Assembly (NCBI GenBank): GCA_018816625.1
Contig: JAHIVR010000186.1
Coordinates: 1-13,485, forward strand
From: Nanobdellota archaeon
Lineage (GTDB): Archaea; Nanobdellota; Nanobdellia; Pacearchaeales; GW2011-AR1
DNA length: 13,485 bases
Reading direction: 5' to 3'
Positions 1 to 5,641 of the stretch are shown piece by piece (positions within the stretch are counted from its first letter, which is position 1; every line of letters starts with the position of its first letter). Both the position numbers and the translations under genes were made by a program. The notes under the pieces were generated by a model, which ran no database searches, was not told where the DNA came from, and saw only the letters and a list, made by a program, of their open reading frames with translations.

Positions 1-79
1 AATCTCTTATTGCCTTCTCTATCTGTGCAAGGGAAAATTCTTTAGGTTCAAAGGTGAGTGTTTGCTCTAGTTCCGTCAT
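1..79 (-). CDS. Unidentified gene, N-terminal 26 residues only (runs off the window)
   Basis: An open frame starts at an ATG immediately after the aIF5B stop codon, with no bases between them, and stays open to the window edge. The visible protein begins MTELEQTLTF and continues with an acidic/helical stretch ending ...QIEKAIRD. This abutting arrangement suggests translation coupled to infB in one transcript, and no TATA-like element separates the two genes. The 26 visible residues are too few to assign a family. Confidence that it is a real gene rests on the tight junction with infB and the unbroken frame. Confidence 0.6.
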   Translation of the reverse strand, partial: MTELEQTLTFEPKEFSLAQIEKAIRD

Positions 80-1825
80 TTACAATCCCCACTCCGTTTT
101 CTTTTGTCTTTTGATTTCGGCAATCTCTTGTAAAATTCTTATTTCACTTGAACTTAACAAATCTTTGTTATTTTTGAAGTTTTTGAATTGTTTCTCTCCA
201 AGTTCCGTATACAGGAAAGGTACGTCTTTTAACTGCCTCTCAAAGTTTACTCCTGGAATTGAAATGGCCAGCTCCATTCCTTCTGTTGCCTTGTCAACTG
301 ATTGGTTTTCGGACTGAATATTTTTTATTCTTCCAACCTCTTCATCTTTATTATTTATCATCTTTAGATTTTGGATTAGTTTTCCCCCTTCAACTCTTAC
401 TCCAAATATGGCTGGTTTCGTGTTTCTAAAAACGTATTGTGGCAGAATTTTTAGTTTGCATATTGTTGTTAGGCCCAGGAGTCTTTCTTTTTCAATTTCT
501 TTTGATTTTACTGTTCTAAAATTAACAAGGTCTTCAATGAGCTTGTATACTACTTCGTTTTCAATTATTTTAATTGCCTTTGAAATTTCTTTGGCGTCCT
601 CTTCTATGTGGGTGTTGAAACTAACAATTACAGCATCCAGCTCGTTTATTTCAAGGTTTGCTTTTGCAGAAGTAATGTCTTTTTTGTTTATGTTTCCTAT
701 TCCGGCTCTGAGTACTGGAACGTTTGCTTGTTTTAATAAAACCAGTAGTGCCTCCAGACTTTCAAGAGAGTCGGCTTTTGCTATGATTCCTTTATTTGAG
801 GTTTTAATATTTTCTGATATCTCTTTCTTGAATTCTTTTTCAATCTTTTCTTTATTGTTATTATGAAGCATAAAAGGCATTCCAGGAAGAATATCTATTT
901 TCTCTGTGAATTGCATTCTCAATCCTGTTGAGGCCTGGACTTTATCTTTTGGTTTGAATTTTGAGCATAAGGGTTGTATCTCTTCTAGGACTCTTATCTT
1001 TGTTATGTTTGCAGAACCATCAAAACTAGCCACAGCTATTTCATCGCTTTTTGTTAGGGTTCCATCGTAGAGTATTGCCTCAGCATAATGTGTTGACTTT
1101 TCTTTCTTTACTTCAAGGATAACCCCTTTTGGTTCTTTTCCAAGGGTTATTCTCTCTTCCAGATATTTTTGGCTCAGACCGCAAAGCATCATAATTAATT
1201 CTTGTATCCCTTGTTTTGTGTGAGCCGAGGTTGGGATGAGGGCTATCTTCTTTGTAAAATCTTCAATGTTATAATAAAGGTCTGCATCAAAATCATAACT
1301 GTTTAACACCCCTATAAGAGTTAGATAACGCTCATCAAATAGTTGTTTAACTCTTTGTGGTTGGTTTTCTATTACTTCTTTTATTGGTTGTGGTTCTTTA
1401 GTTGTGTTGGCTTGCCATCCAGATATGTTGTCTATTTTATTAAGGGCTATCATGAATGGGGTTTTATTGTGTTTTAATATCTGTATTACCTCTGCGGTTT
1501 GTGGTTTTATCCCCTCGTTTATATCTATTACGAGAACGGCAAGGTCTGCTAGGCTCCCTCCCCTTTTTCTTAGGTTTGTGAAAGCGGCGTGTCCCGGGGT
1601 GTCTATTAATAAAAACCCTGGGATGTTTAGCTTGACTCCAGAGCTATCTATTAGAGGGCAGGCTAGCTTAAGCTGGTTCATTGGGTAGAGGGTGAAGGAT
1701 ATTTTTTGGGTTATCCCCCCTTTTTCTTTCTCCTGAATACAGCTGTCTCTAAGGCAATCAAGGATTGATGTTTTTCCGTGGTCAACATGCCCACATATTG
1801 TAACTATTGGCTGTCTTATTGTCAT
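80..1825 (-). CDS. infB: Translation initiation factor aIF5B (IF-2 homologue)
   Basis: This GTPase promotes ribosomal subunit joining and positions initiator tRNA during archaeal translation initiation. At 581 residues it has the length of archaeal aIF5B and lacks the long N-terminal extension of eukaryotic eIF5B. The G domain is intact: P-loop GHVDHGKT (residues 12-19), switch I GGIT (36-39), DTPGH (75-79), NKID (129-132) and a G5-like TSAHTKQG segment. The remaining two thirds correspond to the beta-barrel, the third alpha/beta domain (around SLESLEALLVLLKQANVPVLRAGIGNI-type sequence) and the C-terminal barrel. The start is firm because the P-loop follows within 12 residues and a TATA-like box lies about 27 nt upstream, which implies a leaderless mRNA. 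Its stop codon abuts the next gene. Confidence 0.97.
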   Translation of the reverse strand: MTIRQPIVTICGHVDHGKTSILDCLRDSCIQEKEKGGITQKISFTLYPMNQLKLACPLIDSSGVKLNIPGFLLIDTPGHAAFTNLRKRGGSLADLAVLVIDINEGIKPQTAEVIQILKHNKTPFMIALNKIDNISGWQANTTKEPQPIKEVIENQPQRVKQLFDERYLTLIGVLNSYDFDADLYYNIEDFTKKIALIPTSAHTKQGIQELIMMLCGLSQKYLEERITLGKEPKGVILEVKKEKSTHYAEAILYDGTLTKSDEIAVASFDGSANITKIRVLEEIQPLCSKFKPKDKVQASTGLRMQFTEKIDILPGMPFMLHNNNKEKIEKEFKKEISENIKTSNKGIIAKADSLESLEALLVLLKQANVPVLRAGIGNINKKDITSAKANLEINELDAVIVSFNTHIEEDAKEISKAIKIIENEVVYKLIEDLVNFRTVKSKEIEKERLLGLTTICKLKILPQYVFRNTKPAIFGVRVEGGKLIQNLKMINNKDEEVGRIKNIQSENQSVDKATEGMELAISIPGVNFERQLKDVPFLYTELGEKQFKNFKNNKDLLSSSEIRILQEIAEIKRQKKTEWGL

Positions 1826-1845
1826 GGAGAATAGAAAGAGAGTTA

Positions 1846-1856
1846 GGTTAAAAAGG
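1846..1856 (-). promoter_or_regulatory. TATA-like element for infB
   Basis: On the minus strand this reads CCTTTTTAACC, centred about 27 nt before the infB ATG. That spacing puts the expected transcription start at or next to the start codon. No Shine-Dalgarno sequence is visible, so infB mRNA is probably leaderless. Confidence 0.5.
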
Positions 1857-1900
1857 TTTTGAAAGAATTTAGGTTCTTGTAATTGGATAAAAAAGAGAGT

Positions 1901-2001
1901 AGGGATACGGGCGTCCGAAGCCAGTAAAAAAAAACCCGAAAGTCAATTTTTAACTGATTGTTCCGCCCAATCCGAACGAAAAGTATAGGCCCCCATCCTA
2001 T
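1901..2001. ncRNA. Candidate structured RNA or regulatory element in the infB/dph2 intergenic gap
   Basis: The 276-base gap between infB and the Dph2 fragment holds no convincing ORF but has a locally GC-rich, foldable segment. On the plus strand GGAT (1903-1906) plus GGGCG (1909-1913) can pair with CGCCC (1964-1968) plus ATCC (1970-1973). Inside, CAGT followed by an A run (1922 onward) can pair with the T run and ACTG at about 1947-1955. A second small hairpin, ATAGG with CCTAT, spans 1985-2001. The strand is undecided: TTAAAT-like sequence near 2000-2006 could drive a minus-strand transcript, and GGATAAAAAAG near 1885 a plus-strand one. It matches no tRNA, 5S, SRP or RNase P pattern that I can recognise. 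Confidence 0.3.
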
Positions 2002-2071
2002 TTAAGTGTTTCTAACCACCCACAAATTGTTAATTTTAAGGGAAAAGTTTAAAAGGGGTTTTTAGGCAAAG

Positions 2072-2084
2072 GATTAAAAATATA
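2072..2084 (+). promoter_or_regulatory. TATA-like element for the Dph2 fragment
   Basis: GATTAAAAATATA is centred about 25 nt before the ATG at 2102. A second AT-rich box, AGTTTAAAAGG (2046-2056), lies further upstream. The promoter appears intact although the gene downstream is truncated. Confidence 0.4.
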
Positions 2085-2101
2085 ACTTTCCTTTATGAAA
2101 A

Positions 2102-2398
2102 ATGAAACATTATACTTTAAGAGATTTGGATAAAAAGTATGATATGGAGCTTAAAAAGGTTGTAAAGGAAGTGAAGAAGAAAAAACCAAAACTAGTGTTA
2201 CTTCAGTTTCCGGATGGGTTAAAACCTTATGCTACCGCGGTGGTTGATTATCTTGAAGAAGAAACAAAAGCCGAGTATCTTATATGGTTGGGTAGTTGTT
2301 TCGGGGCTTGTGATTTTCCAACAGGATTGGAATATTTAAAACCCAAAATAGATTTAATGGTTCAGTTTGGTCATAGTGCCTTGATGCCGAGTTATTAG
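2102..2398 (+). pseudogene. dph2: Truncated diphthamide biosynthesis protein Dph2 (N-terminal domain only)
   Basis: Archaeal Dph2 is a homodimeric 4Fe-4S radical enzyme. It transfers the 3-amino-3-carboxypropyl group of S-adenosylmethionine to a histidine of elongation factor 2, the first step of diphthamide synthesis. The 98 residues here match domain 1: VLLQFPDGLK (33-42), GSCFGACD (64-71, with Cys70 at the place of the first cluster ligand) and VQFGHSALMPS (87-97). The family is normally about 320-340 residues with three ligand cysteines, one per domain. Here a TAG stop follows directly after the conserved FGHS block. Only 56 bases separate it from the convergent neighbour, so domains 2 and 3 are absent. 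It could be a decayed gene, a split gene whose other part lies elsewhere, or an assembly artefact. Alone it cannot assemble the usual cluster site. The family call is confident; the fate is uncertain. Confidence 0.8.
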
Positions 2399-2408
2399 AC
2401 CTTGACTA

Positions 2409-2414
2409 TTTTTT
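2409..2414 (+). terminator. Possible oligo-T terminator after the Dph2 fragment
   Basis: A run of six T residues lies 11 bases after the stop codon. Archaeal RNA polymerase can terminate at such T tracts without a hairpin. The evidence is weak in an AT-rich genome. Confidence 0.25.
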
Positions 2415-2454
2415 CTAGTTATAACAATGTCTGATAAGGAGCAGAGTTATTAAT

Positions 2455-2769
2455 TTATTCGTTATCATCTCTTATATCTCCTCTTTCTATTGCTGCCTTG
2501 TATTCAGGGCGTGTTGGGTCGTAAAAGATTACTTTACACTTTGCGCAGTAAAAGAATGTATCTGGGGCATACTCCCCTCCGAGTCTAGCATCGGGGTGTT
2601 TATTTTCTTCACACCACCTCTGCTTTCTTCTTTCTTTTTTTATTGCTAATAATTTTTGTTGAGCAATTTCTTTAAGGGCTATCAGATATTCATCTCTAGG
2701 AGTTAGTCTTCTTCTGGAAGGAGCTTTTCGTGTAGTTGTTTTTTTTAGAGTCTTTCTTGTTGGACTCAT
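2455..2769 (-). CDS. Small basic protein with a possible zinc site, unknown function
   Basis: This 104-residue protein is not recognised. Residues 1-25 form a Lys/Arg/Thr-rich tail (SPTRKTLKKTTTRKAPSRRR), typical of nucleic-acid- or ribosome-binding proteins. The middle is a charged helix (about 26-52). The C-terminal half has Cys53, His58 and a CAKC knuckle (75-78) that together could bind one zinc ion, followed by an aromatic FYDPTRPEY segment. It is convergent with the Dph2 remnant and has its own TATA-like box, so it seems to be a single-gene unit. A role in RNA or ribosome binding is only an inference from composition and the candidate zinc ligands. Confidence 0.8.
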   Translation of the reverse strand: MSPTRKTLKKTTTRKAPSRRRLTPRDEYLIALKEIAQQKLLAIKKERRKQRWCEENKHPDARLGGEYAPDTFFYCAKCKVIFYDPTRPEYKAAIERGDIRDDNE

Positions 2770-2790
2770 TGCTTTTTATAAACATAAAAA

Positions 2791-2802
2791 GAGTATAAAA
2801 GT
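2791..2802 (-). promoter_or_regulatory. TATA-like element for the small basic protein
   Basis: The minus strand reads ACTTTTATACTC, centred about 28 nt before the ATG at 2769. This fits a leaderless or near-leaderless transcript. Confidence 0.45.
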
Positions 2803-2902
2803 ATTATTGCACTTTACAATTTAATAACTTTTATTGCAAAAGAGTTTTAATTGGAAAATGAAGGTTATTTTATGTTAACTATTAAATAGTAACAAATAGA
2901 AA

Positions 2903-2913
2903 GGTTTAAAAAG
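2903..2913 (+). promoter_or_regulatory. TATA-like element for the 251-aa hypothetical gene
   Basis: GGTTTAAAAAG is centred 26 nt before the ATG at 2934, and no ribosome binding site is visible. The spacing supports both the chosen start and a leaderless mRNA. Confidence 0.5.
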
Positions 2914-2933
2914 TCTGAATTTATTGAAAAAAT

Positions 2934-3689
2934 ATGAAAATTAAGGATGTAGAAAGAACCGAAAGAGTAAGGGGTGAAGCTTCTTTTGTTACTGGTGAGT
3001 TTGCTCTTGTTTATGCCGAGAAAGTTGAAAAATTCATAAGTGACCATAAAAAAACTATGGGGGATAAATGGGTTAAAAGTGCAGGAAGCAGGCTGTACAA
3101 TTTTCAAGGGAGAAGTGGTGAAGGGTATATTCTTGGTTCAAGCACTGATATGGGGGTTGCATTGGCAACTTTTTGTCCAGAGATTCCATTAATTACTGGA
3201 GAACAACTTTTAAATCTATATAAGCAGGCAGGAAATAAAAATCCTTTTGGGATAGTCTATATTGATTTTGGAATTCAAATTAATGGACAGCCAAATACAA
3301 ACAGAGAACAGGCAAGGATACTTTTAGATGATTTTAAAAAAAGAGGAATAAAAATAGGAGAAGGAAGAGTTCCTAATTTTAATCAATTAAGACTACAGGC
3401 TGATAAAGGTGCGGGATTAGTTTATAGATTAGCAGATGATGTGAAAGAAACTGTTTCGGTTTCAGATTATCCTTTTAGGTCTGTTGGAAAAAATGGATTG
3501 TTCGGGGCTTATCTTGGTACGCTTGGCATCTGGGATGCTTACTCGAACTACTTGGACGACTCTGATGAGGACGGTCGGGTGGTGCGTTATGACGCCGAAG
3601 GCGCCGCGCCGAAAAAATTAGAGGGAACAACACCAAAACCAAAAGACTTAAGTGAAACTTTAAAACAAGAGTTTTTGAAGAAGTTTTAG
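2934..3689 (+). CDS. Hypothetical protein of unknown function, 251 aa
   Basis: I do not recognise this family. No signal peptide or membrane segment is visible, so it is probably cytoplasmic. The main body (about 1-210) is a mixed alpha/beta sequence with a glycine-rich stretch RSGEGYILGSSTDMGVALATF (from residue 60) and an IVYIDFGIQI beta-like segment (from about 107). The C-terminal 45 residues are polar and low in complexity (acidic DDSDEDG, then proline/lysine-rich) and end in a short helix, SETLKQEFLKKF. A patch of about 70 bases around 3541-3610 that encodes the start of this tail is about 63% GC, against roughly a third in the surroundings, and is rich in CG dinucleotides and codons such as CGG, GCG and CCG. 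The start is supported by the TATA spacing. It stands alone between convergent neighbours. Confidence 0.8.
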   Translation: MKIKDVERTERVRGEASFVTGEFALVYAEKVEKFISDHKKTMGDKWVKSAGSRLYNFQGRSGEGYILGSSTDMGVALATFCPEIPLITGEQLLNLYKQAGNKNPFGIVYIDFGIQINGQPNTNREQARILLDDFKKRGIKIGEGRVPNFNQLRLQADKGAGLVYRLADDVKETVSVSDYPFRSVGKNGLFGAYLGTLGIWDAYSNYLDDSDEDGRVVRYDAEGAAPKKLEGTTPKPKDLSETLKQEFLKKF

Positions 3690-3714
3690 AAATCTTTTTA
3701 AATTCTGCTTATTT

Positions 3715-4407
3715 TTACAACCATCCTGTAAGTAGTGCTACACCAACTAAAAATAACAACAATCCTGCAACAAGATGTAGTCTTTTTATGTTTCTATCTT
3801 TCCATCCTGTTACTTCATCGACTTTAGCAAATCCAAAATAAATTGCTAGAGTTATGATTATCATTGGAAGAATAAAAATAAGATTATAATAAAGAAGCCA
3901 GGGAAGTGCTCCAATTATTCCTAGGTCTGAGAGAAGACCAGAGGCTACAACATAAGGACCTATTGTGCACGGAAGTAGGAAGAGAGTTACTAAAAAGCCT
4001 GTTATGAATGCTCCAGAAGGAGAGGTCACTCTTTCTATTATCTTTTTTACTTTTGGTCTTAAGAAGATTGGCATCTCTGTTCCGACACTTCCTTTTTTGT
4101 AATAAAAAAAGTCTTTTATGTTTAGTGCACCTAGAATCATAGAAATTATTGCGAATCCCTTGTAAACATAAGGGGACGCCGTAAGTATTGCTTGTGTAAG
4201 GGTTCTAAATAATTGTACTATAATTACTCCGTATATAAAATATCCAACATACACTGCTGCCACAAAAGATAATCCTCCCAATAAAACTCTTCTTTTTTTA
4301 TCTGGATTTTGAATCATTATTGCAACAAGAATCATTGCCAAAACAGCAATAGCACACGGGTTAACAGAATCTGCTAGTGCAAGGGAAGTTATTTTTATGA
4401 AGTTCAT
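3715..4407 (-). CDS. ccdA: CcdA/DsbD-like thiol-disulfide transmembrane protein
   Basis: Proteins of this family carry reducing equivalents across the membrane through a pair of membrane-embedded cysteines, supplying an outside-facing thioredoxin-like partner. The 230-residue sequence is strongly hydrophobic, with about six membrane helices. It has the two family cysteine motifs: VNPCAIAVLAM (Cys18, helix 1) and LLPCTIGPYV (Cys147, about 130 residues later). These match the two-repeat CcdA layout with the NPC and PC signatures. It begins one base after the stop codon of a membrane-anchored thioredoxin-like gene, so the two are probably translated together and act as partners. No cytochrome c or haem-lyase genes are nearby, so a general role in extracytoplasmic disulfide reduction or exchange is more likely than cytochrome c maturation. 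Confidence 0.88.
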   Translation of the reverse strand: MNFIKITSLALADSVNPCAIAVLAMILVAIMIQNPDKKRRVLLGGLSFVAAVYVGYFIYGVIIVQLFRTLTQAILTASPYVYKGFAIISMILGALNIKDFFYYKKGSVGTEMPIFLRPKVKKIIERVTSPSGAFITGFLVTLFLLPCTIGPYVVASGLLSDLGIIGALPWLLYYNLIFILPMIIITLAIYFGFAKVDEVTGWKDRNIKRLHLVAGLLLFLVGVALLTGWL

Positions 4408-4408
4408 T

Positions 4409-4753
4409 TTAACAACCAGTTAGTTTTTGGAGGGTTTCTATGCTTTGAGTCCCAACATACTTCTCTCCGTTTATTATCCATGTTGGATTTGCTTCAATAT
4501 TTTTTTCTTGACACTCTGTTTGTTCGAAGAAACAATCTACACTTGTAATGTGTTCGTAGAATTCCCCAAATAATTTTTGTTGATTTTCACAGGCATGACA
4601 ACCCAGTCTTTCGTAAACAACAGATTTTTTACCTATACATTTTGCAATTTCTTCTGTTGTCTGTGGGCCAGGGTTTTTTGCCATTAATAATATTGCAAGA
4701 ACTATAACCGCGATAATTACCAAAGGAGTCACCCATTTATTTTTATTGGCCAT
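4409..4753 (-). CDS. Membrane-anchored thioredoxin-like protein (VKOR-type Trx domain)
   Basis: This 114-residue protein has an N-terminal membrane anchor (about residues 7-25, WVTPLVIIAVIVLAILLM) and a short thioredoxin-fold domain placed outside the membrane by inference. The active site is CHAC (52-55) in an ERLGCHACENQQKLFGEF context. A cis-proline region, NPTWIINGEKYVG (89-101), follows. Extra cysteines are at 39, 74, 81 and 114. The combination of CxxCxxQ.xLFG, a later VDC, EKNIEANPTW and G.QS.E.L..L.G closely resembles the thioredoxin domain fused to bacterial vitamin K epoxide reductase homologues, but no VKOR membrane domain is present here. It is immediately followed by the CcdA-like gene, its likely redox partner. 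A TATA-like box about 27 nt upstream gives it its own promoter. Confidence 0.88.
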   Translation of the reverse strand: MANKNKWVTPLVIIAVIVLAILLMAKNPGPQTTEEIAKCIGKKSVVYERLGCHACENQQKLFGEFYEHITSVDCFFEQTECQEKNIEANPTWIINGEKYVGTQSIETLQKLTGC

Positions 4754-4774
4754 TTTCTTTATAGTTGATTCTTT

Positions 4775-4784
4775 CTTTTAAAGG
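4775..4784 (-). promoter_or_regulatory. TATA-like element for the Trx-like/CcdA pair
   Basis: CCTTTAAAAG on the minus strand is centred about 27 nt before the ATG at 4753. It suggests that the redox pair can be transcribed separately from the DUF134 unit upstream. Confidence 0.45.
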
Positions 4785-4795
4785 TTTTGATGTAA

Positions 4796-5077
4796 TCAGT
4801 TACTTTTTTCTATTTTTATTACTTTTCCTTTTATGATGGCTTCTGCTAGTTTATTTCTTGCAGATTTTAATATTCTTGAGAGTGTTGGTTGAGATATTTG
4901 CATTCTTGAAGCGGCTTTTTCTTGGGGGAGGTTTTCGTAATCTATTAGCCTTATTGCTTCGAATTCATCTTCACTTAGTAGAGATTCTTCCAATTTTCTT
5001 TTTGGAATTCCGGCCGGCTTAAAATAGTGTGAAGAAGGATTGCCTCTTATCCTTCTTCTTATGCATGGTCTGGGCAT
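4796..5077 (-). CDS. DUF134-family predicted DNA-binding protein
   Basis: DUF134 proteins (PF02001) are small, conserved, predicted helix-turn-helix regulators. I take the start at the ATG giving MPRPCIRRRIRGNPSSHYFK, because the family characteristically begins MPRP and this leaves a single base after the upstream stop codon. The longer reading from 5113 would add 12 residues and overlap the upstream gene. The 93 residues show the basic N-terminal motif (1-21), an acidic LSEDEFEAIRLIDYENL linker (35-50) and a sigma-like helix-turn-helix with QEKAASRMQISQPTLSRILKS (52-72). It is translationally coupled to a DUF5320-like mini-gene. A 22-bp palindrome at the operon start is an obvious candidate target, so autoregulation is inferred. 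Its ligand and regulon are unknown. Confidence 0.9.
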   Translation of the reverse strand: MPRPCIRRRIRGNPSSHYFKPAGIPKRKLEESLLSEDEFEAIRLIDYENLPQEKAASRMQISQPTLSRILKSARNKLAEAIIKGKVIKIEKSN

Positions 5078-5078
5078 T

Positions 5079-5219
5079 TCAATTTCTTCTATTTTGGGAT
5101 CTTCTACAAACACCCTTTCCGTATCCTCTTTTTAGGGGTTGGACTCCTTCACAGTTTCCTTCTTGTCTTCCTGTTTTTGGTCTTTCTCCTCTTGGCCCGG
5201 TTTTATCCTTATTTGGCAT
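5079..5219 (-). CDS. DUF5320-like mini-protein, 46 aa
   Basis: This short gene overlaps the 5' extension of the longer DUF134 reading frame and is easily missed. It encodes 46 residues beginning MPNKDKTGPRGERPKTGRQE. The pattern D.TGP.G..P.TGR..G.C.G....RG.G.G.CRR matches the N-terminal Gly/Arg/Cys signature of DUF5320-type proteins, which often accompany DUF134 and nitrogenase-cofactor-like (NifX/MTH1175) genes. Two cysteines (23 and 38) are present. The usual C-terminal coiled coil is missing, so it is shorter than typical members. A purine-rich AGGAAG lies about 9 nt before the ATG and may be a ribosome binding site, fitting a transcript with a leader. It ends one base before the DUF134 ATG. 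Role unknown. Confidence 0.8.
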   Translation of the reverse strand: MPNKDKTGPRGERPKTGRQEGNCEGVQPLKRGYGKGVCRRSQNRRN

Positions 5220-5254
5220 TTTTATTCTTCCTGCTAATTAAATTAGCTTATTTA

Positions 5255-5276
5255 GTTATGAATACCTATTCATAAC
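5255..5276. promoter_or_regulatory. 22-bp palindromic operator-like site
   Basis: Two perfect 10-base arms, GTTATGAATA and TATTCATAAC, flank a CC centre. The site lies just downstream of a TATA-like box and covers the expected transcription start of the DUF5320-like/DUF134 unit. In archaea, repressors commonly block this position. The size fits a dimeric helix-turn-helix protein. DUF134 itself is the most economical candidate binder, which is inference. Confidence 0.7.
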
Positions 5277-5278
5277 AC

Positions 5279-5288
5279 TATTTAAATC
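5279..5288 (-). promoter_or_regulatory. TATA-like element for the DUF5320-like/DUF134 unit
   Basis: The minus strand reads GATTTAAATA. A start 25 nt downstream would fall near 5258, inside the palindrome, and leave a leader of about 40 nt before the ATG at 5219. This is unlike most genes in the window, which appear leaderless. Confidence 0.5.
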
Positions 5289-5302
5289 TTACTTTTTCAG
5301 AA

Positions 5303-5611
5303 CTAGTAATCAGGCATCTCTTCTTTCTTGTCAAGAGTTTCTTGTTCTGCTTTTGGTTTGGCTTTTGTAGTCTTTGCTTCCGCAGGTTCTGGTGTTTCTG
5401 CCATTTCTGATACAGAAACAGAGTTTATCATCTCTCTGAACTTTAGAAATTCTGCTGCTGGTATTCTAACTCCTGCCTTTGTAAACCCGGTGTATCTATC
5501 ACTTGTAACAAACTCTCTTATTGTTAAACCCCGCTTTCCACCGAAATCGTCAACACGAATAACAATATCGGATGTATCGTTTTTTGGTATTTTCCCAATA
5601 TCTTTTTCCAT
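5303..5611 (-). CDS. PC4-like (transcriptional coactivator p15) protein
   Basis: This 102-residue cytoplasmic protein has an N-terminal core (about 16-65) resembling the PC4 single-stranded-DNA-binding fold. A beta-strand IVIRVDD is followed by GLTIREFVTS, GFTKAGVRIPAAEFLKFREMI, parallel to the PC4 pattern xVDIREYY....PGKKGISL...W..L. The rest (66-102) is a charged, Ala/Glu/Lys-rich, probably disordered tail. PC4 proteins bind single-stranded DNA and affect transcription; archaeal and bacterial versions are small homodimers. A TATA-like box 25 nt upstream supports the start and a leaderless transcript. The family assignment is by pattern only, and the match in the first strand is modest. An unrelated small nucleic-acid-binding protein remains possible. 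Confidence 0.6.
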   Translation of the reverse strand: MEKDIGKIPKNDTSDIVIRVDDFGGKRGLTIREFVTSDRYTGFTKAGVRIPAAEFLKFREMINSVSVSEMAETPEPAEAKTTKAKPKAEQETLDKKEEMPDY

Positions 5612-5630
5612 AGTATCACTGAGAAAAAGG

Positions 5631-5641
5631 GTTTTATAAAG
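5631..5641 (-). promoter_or_regulatory. TATA-like element for the PC4-like gene
   Basis: CTTTATAAAAC on the minus strand is centred 25 nt before the ATG at 5611. It lies directly beside the stop codon of the upstream gene, so the intergenic gap is essentially all promoter. Confidence 0.5.

Noticed and set aside
408..1688. Long plus-strand open frames opposite infB (408-866 and 1404-1688)
   Set aside because: They are antisense shadows of a strongly conserved coding sequence and encode low-complexity Ser/Phe/Leu-rich peptides without a recognisable family.
1901..2001. Possible tRNA or C/D box sRNA in the infB/dph2 gap
   Set aside because: No acceptor stem with matching T-arm on either strand, and no C box (RTGATGA) with a correctly spaced D box (CTGA).
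2399..2454. Frameshifted continuation of Dph2 after 2398
   Set aside because: All three plus-strand frames of the 56 bases are broken by stop codons or resemble no Dph2 sequence, and the space is too short for domains 2 and 3.
5078..5113. Longer DUF134 start at 5113 adding 12 residues
   Set aside because: It would overlap the DUF5320-like gene by 35 bases, whereas the start at 5077 gives the family-typical MPRP N-terminus and a one-base gap.
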